Of a DNA stretch of 12,597 nt, positions 1-5,929 are shown piece after piece; the first letter of the stretch is position 1, and every line of letters begins with the position of its first letter. The stretch spans positions 1-12,597 of the forward strand of contig JALTOP010000382.1 in the NCBI GenBank assembly GCA_027000105.1, in the 5' to 3' direction. The translations under genes were made by a program, and so were the position numbers. Below the pieces are notes generated by a model. That model saw only the letters and a list, made by a program, of their open reading frames with translations. It ran no database searches and was not told the DNA's origin. This DNA is from Planctomycetaceae bacterium (lineage in GTDB: Bacteria; Planctomycetota; Planctomycetia; Planctomycetales; Planctomycetaceae).

Positions 1-61
1 GATCGGACAAAAGCGGCATCCGGACGGAAGCTGTTCCGATTATGCGGGCTATGCCGATCAT
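1..61 (-). CDS. Possible 5' end of the next operon gene (partial, unrecognised)
   Basis: Downstream of the rod-binding gene, an ATG at 61-59 on the minus strand opens a frame that reaches the window edge without a stop (about 20 residues, MIGIARIIGTASV...). I do not recognise it and see no ribosome-binding site. A second minus-strand frame here is also open, so this may be chance. In many bacteria the order flgF-G-A-H-I-J continues with flgM, flgN or flgK, so a flagellar gene just outside the window is plausible. Confidence 0.15.
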   Translation of the reverse strand, partial: MIGIARIIGTASVRMPLLSD

Positions 62-81
62 ATCGGGGCCGGTTGTAACGA

Positions 82-441
82 TTAGGCAAGATAATCCAGT
101 TGGAGCCCCTCTGTGGCGTGCTTCTTGTCGAGATAAGATCGGAAGTTCGGGTAAAGTGGGGCAGCAAAGGCGTCGCCATGTTCACGGGCAAGGTCTTCTG
201 CAATACGCTGGTCCAGTTGGCTGCGAAATGTCTGTTCTGCTTTTCCTCCCCCGATATACGCCACTTCTCCTTGTGTGCTGCGTAGCGATTTCAGCATCAT
301 TTTGAAGAATGTTCCCGCCACAAAATCCTGAAACGCCTCTTTTGTCCGAATCGCCTGTTCATCAGGCAGGTTCTGCTTGCTTTGCAGTTGCGATACTTCA
401 AATGCATTTTTTGAAGCGGCGGAGATGGGTGAGATCGACAT
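82..441 (-). CDS. flgJ: Single-domain rod-binding protein (FlgJ N-terminal type)
   Basis: This 119-residue protein matches the rod-binding half of FlgJ, which caps or scaffolds the growing flagellar rod in the periplasm. The family core is visible: an amphipathic helix around residues 35-54 (EAFQDFVAGTFFKMMLKSLR), then YIGGGKAEQTFRSQLDQ at 62-78 and a helical end. The C-terminal muramidase of enterobacterial FlgJ is absent, so another enzyme must open the peptidoglycan. The frame is open 21 codons further upstream, to 504, but that stretch is made of 15-bp repeats and encodes a Leu/Phe/Ile/Cys-rich peptide. I therefore start at ATG 441, whose product begins MSISPISAAS. Last visible gene of the operon, 80 nt after flgI. 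The family is clear; the start is likely. Confidence 0.85.
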   Translation of the reverse strand: MSISPISAASKNAFEVSQLQSKQNLPDEQAIRTKEAFQDFVAGTFFKMMLKSLRSTQGEVAYIGGGKAEQTFRSQLDQRIAEDLAREHGDAFAAPLYPNFRSYLDKKHATEGLQLDYLA

Positions 442-450
442 GACTCTTGT

Positions 451-495
451 TCCAAACAGAGATATTCCAAACAGACATATTTCTAACAGGCAAAA
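451..495. repeat. 15-bp tandem repeat before the flgJ-type start
   Basis: Two near-identical 15-bp units (TCCAAACAGAGATAT at 451-465 and TCCAAACAGACATAT at 466-480, one mismatch) are followed by a decayed third (TTCTAACAGGCAAAA at 481-495). They fill most of the flgI-flgJ spacer and end 9 nt before the start codon. Because 15 is a multiple of three, the repeat keeps an upstream in-frame extension open. Confidence 0.85.
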
Positions 496-521
496 AACAG
501 GCACCTACCATCTGGCGTCTA

Positions 522-1640
522 TCAGATCTCTTCGTAGATGGCGTGCAGTTTTCCGGAACGGGCCAGTTCCCGCAGCACTTCGATCATTGCATCCCGCGGC
601 ACTCCCAGTTCGTTCAATGCTTTGACGAGTTGGTCGAGACGTGACGTTGTGCGGGTCGATTGTCCATCAGAAAGCGGTTTGAAGGTCGCTCCGTTGATGA
701 CAGTGTTCCCCGTTCCGATACTGATCTGCAAATTGGGATGATTGATCAGAACCGGGCTCAGTTCGACATCACCCGAAACAATGACAACGCCCGTTTTGGA
801 ATTGACCTGAACTTTCGACATGCTGTGTGGCGAATTGATTTTCAGATCAAGAACTTCCGCAATAAAATCGATCGGCGTTTCCTGCCACGTTTTCGGGATT
901 CGCACATCGATAATGCTGGGGCTGACCGCCCTGGCATGCTGCTGGCCAAACGATTCGAATTCGAACGCTTCGTTAATTCGTTCAGTAATTGCCCGAGCTG
1001 AAATAAAACTGGAATGCGGGCCGTCGAGCAGCAAGCGAATTTTGGGTTCCCGACCAGAGTCGTCGATAATACGTTTCAGATAATCTTCGTTGCGGAAGTA
1101 ACTATCCTTGATAATCACACCTTTGGGAATGCGTCCGTTTGTCAGTTGGGTCGAGTCTTCAATGACAATAGCCCCTTCGGCTGTTCCGATAACCGTTTCA
1201 TTGTTCAAGTCGTCACTTTGAAGAGGAGTAATCAGCAATCGTCCTCCGCGTAAACTTTTCGCACTCAGGTACGAACTGATGTAACAGTCGAGTCGTTGCC
1301 CTTTATGCAAACCTGTTTTGGGAATCGTGGCATGAACGGTGACGATCGCCACATTTTTGGCGTTTCCCAACTCCTTGGCATCAAGCACCGGCGTGTGCAT
1401 TGCTTTCATCGCGGCGGCAAGTGCGCGAATGGTCGGCCCGGATTTACCGCCATCTCCTGTTCCGTCGAGGCCGACAACAATTCCCATCCCGATCAGGCGA
1501 ACTTCTTCGTGTCCATAGATCGAACAGATATTCTCCAGACGAATCTGCGCCCGGACCTGTTCTGTACCGCTCAGGAACAGACAAATTGTGAGAATGAGCA
1601 AGGAATATTTCATGATTGATTTCAACATGGGAGTTTTCAC
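522..1640 (-). CDS. flgI: Flagellar P-ring protein FlgI
   Basis: This 372-residue protein is of normal FlgI length. FlgI forms the ring around the rod in the peptidoglycan layer, assembled with the chaperone FlgA. A Sec signal peptide is visible: basic start, hydrophobic core at 12-24, likely cleavage after A31 (EQVRA|QIRL). The mature protein opens with the family's IRLENICSIYG...VRLIGMGIVVGLDGTGDG, and the glycine-rich block TVINGATFKP and the C-terminal helix also fit. The start is read as GTG at 1640, preceded by AAAAGG at a suitable distance. The ATG at 1628 would give MLKSIMKYS and has no such site. It lies 103 nt after flgH; that spacer holds an inverted repeat covering the GTG's ribosome-binding site. 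Confidence 0.95.
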   Translation of the reverse strand: MKTPMLKSIMKYSLLILTICLFLSGTEQVRAQIRLENICSIYGHEEVRLIGMGIVVGLDGTGDGGKSGPTIRALAAAMKAMHTPVLDAKELGNAKNVAIVTVHATIPKTGLHKGQRLDCYISSYLSAKSLRGGRLLITPLQSDDLNNETVIGTAEGAIVIEDSTQLTNGRIPKGVIIKDSYFRNEDYLKRIIDDSGREPKIRLLLDGPHSSFISARAITERINEAFEFESFGQQHARAVSPSIIDVRIPKTWQETPIDFIAEVLDLKINSPHSMSKVQVNSKTGVVIVSGDVELSPVLINHPNLQISIGTGNTVINGATFKPLSDGQSTRTTSRLDQLVKALNELGVPRDAMIEVLRELARSGKLHAIYEEI

Positions 1641-1643
1641 TCA

Positions 1644-1743
1644 TGCCTTTTCAGGTTTTAGTCTTTGGATTGGTGCATCAAAATGGTACGACAACGGGCA
1701 CGGAACACGAAAAGACAACCCAATTTAATGCCTGAAAAGGGCA
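1644..1743 (-). promoter_or_regulatory. Long inverted repeat between flgH and flgI
   Basis: In the transcript, TGCCCTTTTCAGG directly after the flgH stop codon (1743-1731) can pair with CCTGAAAAGGCA (1655-1644), giving 12 base pairs with one bulged C and a 75-nt loop. The second arm contains the AAAAGG that I take as the flgI ribosome-binding site and ends 3 nt before its GTG. No U-run follows, so it does not look like a terminator. A translational control or mRNA-processing element is an inference. Confidence 0.6.
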
Positions 1744-2562
1744 CTAGAATGGCCAAAGCAGATCGTACAATTTGGTGCCCCAGCGGCGTTTGACAGATGA
1801 ATAATTTCGACCCTCCTGCCTTTTTTCGATATTCAGGTTGGCGATATTTTCACTCAAAACAGTATTGTTGCTCAGGACATCTTCGTAGCGAACTTCTCCA
1901 TGCAGTGTGTATTCCCATAAATCATCACCGGCGTTGATTTTCTTCCGCGCTTCCAAAACGAGGTTTCCATTCGGACGAATATCGACAATCGTGGCCGCGA
2001 TGCGATACGTAATGCCTTCGGCGTCTGTCACCTGACCTGTCGCCTGAATTCGATCCGATTGATTCGCATCGATGCCCGGACTTGTTGAGGCTGAGTTTTC
2101 CAGTGTTAAAGCGGGGTTGAGGCGAACAAATTCCTTCAACTCGGAAGAAAAAGTGGATCTCCGCTGCCTATTGAACCGGGATTTCAAAGTGACTTCCGAT
2201 TTCTCGCTCACAATAACTGTTACAATATCGTTGACTTTGAATTCACGCGGTTGCTGCTCATCAATATATATCCAGGAATAGTCCCGTATTGTCGGCGGCG
2301 GTGCAAAACGAGTCGCGCGAGCCATCCCCGGATGATGAGGTTGAGGTGACGCCAAAGGCCGTCCCGCCGGTCGCCACCTCGTGGCTGGTCTGGGTGGGGG
2401 GGCATAGATTCCCTGTGCAGCAACAAACGGCGTGGTAAGCAGCAGGCCGTTCATCAAACACGCAAGTGGTAGCAGACGCAGCAGTAACATGGAAAGGACG
2501 ATCTGTTTATTGACGATCTGTTTATTATTGAAAAGACGTGATTGGCGACAGAATTCAGCCAT
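1744..2562 (-). CDS. flgH: Flagellar L-ring protein FlgH
   Basis: FlgH builds the outer-membrane ring through which the flagellar rod passes. Family features: YIDEQQPREFKVNDIVTVIVSEKSEV near residues 100-120, IQATGQVTDAEG and IVDIRPNGNLVLEARKKI, and EVRYEDVLSNNTVLSENIANLNI, ending WGTKLYDLLWPF. The largest frame gives 272 residues, starting 14 nt after the flgA stop. A downstream ATG at 2490 (MLLLRLLPLAC...) gives a compact signal peptide and omits a region made of a 15-bp repeat, so it is a serious alternative. Typical FlgH is a lipoprotein. Here the only early Cys sits in LPLAC, a poor lipobox with Pro at -3, while TPFVAA|QG looks like a signal peptidase I site. Neither start has a good ribosome-binding site. 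Confidence 0.92.
   Translation of the reverse strand: MAEFCRQSRLFNNKQIVNKQIVLSMLLLRLLPLACLMNGLLLTTPFVAAQGIYAPPPRPATRWRPAGRPLASPQPHHPGMARATRFAPPPTIRDYSWIYIDEQQPREFKVNDIVTVIVSEKSEVTLKSRFNRQRRSTFSSELKEFVRLNPALTLENSASTSPGIDANQSDRIQATGQVTDAEGITYRIAATIVDIRPNGNLVLEARKKINAGDDLWEYTLHGEVRYEDVLSNNTVLSENIANLNIEKRQEGRNYSSVKRRWGTKLYDLLWPF
2497..2526. repeat. Perfect 15-bp tandem duplication near the flgH start
   Basis: GACGATCTGTTTATT occurs twice without a mismatch (2497-2511 and 2512-2526). If the upstream flgH start is used it encodes the duplicated NKQIV in NNKQIVNKQIV. If the ATG at 2490 is used it is untranslated leader, ending 6 nt before the start. Confidence 0.95.
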
Positions 2563-2576
2563 CGATCTGTCTGTTT

Positions 2577-3866
2577 TTAGGGGAGTTGTACGGGACGGTT
2601 CGCCTGAATTCGAACCTGAATTGGCTTTGACGGTGCGGTTGTCGCCGCCTGCCGGTACGAAGCAGAACGCATCTTGCCGTTTCCGTAAATCTGTGAGCCG
2701 TCCGTTGGCTTCAAATCCTGTAACCTCTGCCCGGATAGTTGATTGGCTGTGCCGATATTGACTGTACCGACATGGCCTACTGTTTGGATCGATTGCTGTA
2801 GAGACGGGTCGTCGAGAACGATTTCTGCTTCACGAAACCCGCTGACTCTCGCGGTCACCTTCGCTTTTCCATCAATCGGGGTCAGTGTGACATATTGCCC
2901 TTTGGCTCCTTCATCGTGGCTCCTGCAATATCTGCGAACAACGACATCACCAACACGTGCATACACGGCGACGATATCATTACGTTTGACCAGCGGAAGT
3001 TGTCTGATGTCCTCAGGATGGATGGGGGTCTGGGCACGAATGTTCTTGATTGTTTCCGTTCCCACGACATCTTCCAGGCTGGTGAAGAACGGTTTTCCAT
3101 TTGAAGACAGATCCGGATCGACCCAAATCAAGTCTCCTTCCCGAATCACCTTGCCGCGTGGCAAACCCAATTTTAACGCCAAGGCTCGTTGTTTGATGGA
3201 GACTCGACACGGCAACAGAATGTTTTGAATCTGATTGTTTCGGTCAACAAATTGGACATGGAGTTGTTGTGTCCCCGTCCAGGGAGGTTGTCCGCCCATA
3301 ATTTTGATCGAACTGCCGGCAGCGTACAAAGCGGCGATCCTCCGCGACTGTTCGTCCGGAATTTCCACATGAATCGAATTGAGCTCGGGCGCGCGATCTT
3401 CTATGTATTTACTGATCGAGGAATCCAGCAATTCCCGAATTTTGTCGAGATAATCCGATTGCGGGCTGAACTCCCTTTTTTTTCTTCTTGTCTTGTGAAC
3501 AACCAGCGATTCACTCGGCCCGATAAAAGAAATCTCTGTTTGGTCGATGCCACGCAATGTCAACTCCCGGCGGACACGATCGATATCGATCCGCAGACTT
3601 CGACCTGCTGCCGGGGCTGGTGCCAAGGTGAGACGTTTCAGGCGTGTTGCGTTTTCTTCATCCGTTTCAGAAATTTCTGCCACATCTCCCAATGTAACCA
3701 GTGTAGAACCTGCGGTAGCGTTCTCACGCAGGCGAATGACGGTTGCGTAACTGGCATGAGGAATCAGAGAGGAGATCAATACAACGAGAACAGCCCACAA
3801 AGCGGCTGTGGGACAGACCGCCGTGCGACAGTGCATCTTCCCGGAATGTTTATCTCTCGTGACCAT
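2577..3866 (-). CDS. flgA: Flagellar basal-body P-ring formation protein FlgA
   Basis: FlgA is the periplasmic chaperone that helps FlgI assemble into the P-ring. The 429-residue protein has a signal peptide (hydrophobic core about 21-36, possible cleavage near SYA at 39-41), then an N-terminal domain opening with VIRLRENATAGSTLVTLGDVAEIS. An SAF-type domain follows at about 230-295 (LPRGKVIREGDLIWVDPDL...VVGTETIKNIRAQTPI), then the family C-terminal sheet (VKRNDIVAVYARVGDVVVR...AKVTARVSG). It is clearly longer than enterobacterial FlgA (about 220), with an extended N-terminal region and a Gln/Pro-rich tail of about 55 residues. A run of eight A lies in the coding strand at residues 127-131. 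ATG 3866 was chosen; an ATG at 3836 (MHCRTAV) would shorten the signal peptide's n-region. Its end lies 14 nt before flgH. Confidence 0.92.
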   Translation of the reverse strand: MVTRDKHSGKMHCRTAVCPTAALWAVLVVLISSLIPHASYATVIRLRENATAGSTLVTLGDVAEISETDEENATRLKRLTLAPAPAAGRSLRIDIDRVRRELTLRGIDQTEISFIGPSESLVVHKTRRKKREFSPQSDYLDKIRELLDSSISKYIEDRAPELNSIHVEIPDEQSRRIAALYAAGSSIKIMGGQPPWTGTQQLHVQFVDRNNQIQNILLPCRVSIKQRALALKLGLPRGKVIREGDLIWVDPDLSSNGKPFFTSLEDVVGTETIKNIRAQTPIHPEDIRQLPLVKRNDIVAVYARVGDVVVRRYCRSHDEGAKGQYVTLTPIDGKAKVTARVSGFREAEIVLDDPSLQQSIQTVGHVGTVNIGTANQLSGQRLQDLKPTDGSQIYGNGKMRSASYRQAATTAPSKPIQVRIQANRPVQLP

Positions 3867-3970
3867 CTTTTCGTCCAGGTGAAATGTTTCGCAGCGAGGT
3901 TCATGGGAGTAACAACGCAGCAGTTTGAGACAGGCTGTTTGGGCAGGATTTCCGATTTCAGGCCATTTTC

Positions 3971-3997
3971 GACATTGGAGACATCAGAGACATTAGA
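3971..3997. repeat. 9-bp triple tandem repeat at the flgG stop codon
   Basis: Three 9-bp units in a row: GACATTGGA, GACATCAGA and GACATTAGA. The last contains the flgG stop codon (TTA at 3993-3995 on the plus strand). The rest of the flgG-flgA spacer (3867-3970) shows no gene or clear terminator. Confidence 0.8.
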
Positions 3998-4796
3998 ACC
4001 GTCGTAAATTGTTGATCAACTGCAGCATCTGATCGCCCGCTTTCAGGCTTTCACTGTTCAATTCGACATTTCGCTGTGTTTTGATCAGGCCGACCAGTTC
4101 ACGGACCGGTTCGACATTGGAGGTTTCCAGAAAATTCTGTTTCAGTGTTCCTGCTCCATCCACACCCGGAAGCGATGTAATTGCCTGCCCGGAAGCTTCT
4201 GTCAATTCGTAAAGGTTTTCACCGACCTGCAGTAAACCTTCCGGATTGATGAACCGGGCCAGTTCGATTTGGCCCGCCTGTGTCAGCGTGGCCGTTCCCG
4301 CTTCCCGATAGGAAACCAGGCCGTTGGCGCTAATGGCGATATCAAGCGCTGTTTGCGGGATGTTGATTGTCGGTTGTAACAATCTTCCGATATTGGCTGA
4401 ACTGAAAACAAGGTTGCCATCGGAATTTCGGGAGAGCGTTCCCGCCCGTGTGTATAACGGATTCCCGCCGTTCGGATCCTGCACCTGGAAAAATCCTTCG
4501 CCCACAATCGCCACATCCAGGGCACGGCCGGTTTCTTCGAGGTTTCCTTCGCGGAAATCAACCTGGGTTGCACGCAATCGCGAACCCAAACCGACACTTA
4601 TACCTGTCGGTGTCAGGGAACCGTTCGTCTGCTGACCGGGAACCTTGTAATGCTGATAAAAGAGATCCTCAAACTCCGCTCGAGAACCTTTGAACCCGGT
4701 AGTTCCTGCGTTCGCCAGGTTGTTGGCGGTAATGTCCAGTTCGTACATGAAGGCTTCCATCCCGGAAGCAGCCGAATTTAATGTCCGTAAACTCAT
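3993..4796 (-). CDS. flgG: Flagellar distal rod protein FlgG
   Basis: FlgG makes the distal rod, which crosses the periplasm to the hook. At 267 residues it has the usual length (about 260). The N-terminal rod helix with the family motif is clear: LNSAASGMEAFMYELDITANNLANAGTTGFK at residues 6-36. The FlgG central pattern LGSRLRATQVDFREGNLEETGRALDVAIVGEGFFQV follows. The C-terminal helix QNFLETSNVEPVRELVGLIKTQRNVELNSESLKAGDQMLQLINNLRR packs with the N-terminal helix in the assembled rod. It starts 3 nt after the flgF stop, so the two are probably translationally coupled. The closest alternative is another hook-basal-body paralogue, but the N-terminus and the position after FlgF favour FlgG. 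Confidence 0.95.
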   Translation of the reverse strand: MSLRTLNSAASGMEAFMYELDITANNLANAGTTGFKGSRAEFEDLFYQHYKVPGQQTNGSLTPTGISVGLGSRLRATQVDFREGNLEETGRALDVAIVGEGFFQVQDPNGGNPLYTRAGTLSRNSDGNLVFSSANIGRLLQPTINIPQTALDIAISANGLVSYREAGTATLTQAGQIELARFINPEGLLQVGENLYELTEASGQAITSLPGVDGAGTLKQNFLETSNVEPVRELVGLIKTQRNVELNSESLKAGDQMLQLINNLRRF

Positions 4797-4799
4797 CGA

Positions 4800-5594
4800 T
4801 TACTGTTGTCCTCCCACTGCCTGTAATAATTGGGCAAGAGCATTATCCTGATGCTGAATCAGGTTCATGTTCGCTTCGAACCCTCGTGAGGTTTGGATCA
4901 TTCCCAACATTTCCTTGATCGGATTCACTCCCGATTCTTCCAGAAATCCCTGACTGATCCGAAGTTCCGGACCGGCTGGCCTCACTTCGCCTTGTGCCAG
5001 GTAAAGGCTGTCACCCATTTTTTTAAGTGAACGTAAATCTTCAGGCTGTACCAATCCGAGTTTCGCAACCGGAAAAACTTCATTTGTCTGCGGATCGATG
5101 GCGGAGACGGTGCCATCCTGCCCAAACTGCACATCCAGGCCGGGGGGCAATGAAATCGGTTCACCGGTGTCATCCAGAACAGCCAGGCCTGTGTCAGACT
5201 GCACCAATTCGGAATCCGCATTCAGGGCGAACGAGCCTCGCCGGGAAAGAAAAGTTTGTTCTCCATCTGAAACCTGAAGAAATCCCGGCCCCAGCAACGC
5301 AATATCGAAATTGGCTCCTGTTGCAGTGAGGGAACCTTGCGAGAAATCTGTAAATGTCTCCGCGATAACGGCAGAACCGGGGTGATTTTGTAAATGATCC
5401 GGGACTTCGTGCAATTCACCATCCATTTTGGCTTGCTGATCACGCACCGAAAACACGGCTAAATCCCGCTTGAAACTGGATGTTCCCGCGTTCGCCAGAT
5501 TGTTGGAGATCGTCTCCATCTTGATAGCCTGGAGATCAGCACCAACAGCAGATTGATAAAGCCCGTACAACATACCGCAACCGATTCCTCTCAT
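4800..5594 (-). CDS. flgF: Flagellar proximal rod protein FlgF
   Basis: A hook-basal-body family protein (264 residues), read as FlgF because it precedes flgG and shows the shared pattern: LYGLYQSAVGADLQAIKMETISNNLANAGTSSFKRDL at 9-45, then FSQGSLTATGANFDIALLGPGFLQV, and the C-terminal helix GFLEESGVNPIKEMLGMIQTSRGFEANMNLIQ. FlgF is a minor proximal-rod component assembled between FlgB/FlgC and FlgG. The start is unsure. ATG 5594 gives an extra MRGIGCG, while ATG 5573 (MLYGLYQSAVG) matches the usual FlgF start and has AGAGGA 12 nt upstream, a little far. It is the first visible gene of the operon, so the promoter should lie in 5595-5929. I found no convincing sigma-54 or sigma-28 site there. 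Confidence 0.88.
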   Translation of the reverse strand: MRGIGCGMLYGLYQSAVGADLQAIKMETISNNLANAGTSSFKRDLAVFSVRDQQAKMDGELHEVPDHLQNHPGSAVIAETFTDFSQGSLTATGANFDIALLGPGFLQVSDGEQTFLSRRGSFALNADSELVQSDTGLAVLDDTGEPISLPPGLDVQFGQDGTVSAIDPQTNEVFPVAKLGLVQPEDLRSLKKMGDSLYLAQGEVRPAGPELRISQGFLEESGVNPIKEMLGMIQTSRGFEANMNLIQHQDNALAQLLQAVGGQQ

Positions 5595-5649
5595 TCTTTA
5601 CAAAAAGGAGTCCATAGTCGTCATCGGCCGTTACAGCTTGCCCCTTGAG

Positions 5650-5667
5650 TAAAATCGTTAAAATCGG
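5650..5667. repeat. 9-bp tandem duplication
   Basis: TAAAATCGT (5650-5658) is followed directly by TAAAATCGG (5659-5667), one mismatch. It lies in the flgF leader region, 56 nt upstream of the flgF frame. Confidence 0.7.
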
Positions 5668-5771
5668 AACAGGTTGCCTATATTTCCTGTCTTGTCAGAT
5701 TTGCTGTTTAGCTGCACCTGTTCATTGGTGTATGTTCAAGTGGCCAGTTAGTTGGTGGTCGCTTTTTGCGG

Positions 5772-5787
5772 GCGAGATAGCGAGATA
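5772..5787. repeat. Perfect 8-bp tandem duplication
   Basis: GCGAGATA occurs twice in direct contact (5772-5779 and 5780-5787), in the middle of the divergent spacer. Confidence 0.75.
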
Positions 5788-5801
5788 CAGTAATGATCTC
5801 C

Positions 5802-5845
5802 CTGTTTAAACGGTTTCCTGGATGTCGTTAAACAGTGTTAAACAG
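5802..5845. repeat. Inverted repeat plus 10-bp tandem duplication
   Basis: CTGTTTAAA (5802-5810) can pair with GTTAAACAG (5827-5835), 8 of 9 bases, across a 16-nt loop. The right arm is then tandemly repeated as TGTTAAACAG (5836-5845). This could be an operator with an extra half-site or only a slippage product; the sequence does not decide. Confidence 0.55.
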
Positions 5846-5872
5846 CAATGTCAAACGGGCTTTCCCTTCCCC

Positions 5873-5908
5873 TTGGTACAAATCCTGCAATAATGGGCTG
5901 CGTACCAA
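5873..5908 (+). promoter_or_regulatory. Hairpin in the M50 protease leader
   Basis: TTGGTAC (5873-5879) and GTACCAA (5902-5908) are perfect 7-bp inverted arms around a 22-nt loop. The second arm ends 21 nt before the protease ATG. It could be an operator dyad or an mRNA leader hairpin; no U-run follows. Confidence 0.4.
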
Positions 5909-5929
5909 TTTTGATGTCAGAAGAAGCAA

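Larger units (their letters stand above)
5595..5929. other. Divergent spacer between flgF and the M50 protease gene
   Basis: No gene is seen in this 335-bp stretch. It must hold promoters for both directions, but no canonical -35/-10 pair or GG-N10-GC sigma-54 element is convincing. It contains three short direct duplications, TAAAATCG(T/G) at 5650-5667, GCGAGATA at 5772-5787 and (C/T)GTTAAACAG at 5826-5845. It also contains two inverted repeats, near 5802-5835 and at 5873-5908. Confidence 0.6.

Noticed and set aside
42..305. Plus-strand open frames opposite the flgJ-type gene
   Set aside because: Antisense to a clear family member; no motif or ribosome-binding site.
3949..3969. TTTCCGATTTCAG shared by the flgG-flgA spacer and the end of the TolC-like gene (7178)
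   Set aside because: A 13-base match is about what chance gives in a window of this size.
5755..5772. Sigma-54-like TGGTCGCTTTTTGCG in the flgF-protease spacer
   Set aside because: GG and GC are 9 bases apart, not 10, and the TGGCAC element is not matched.
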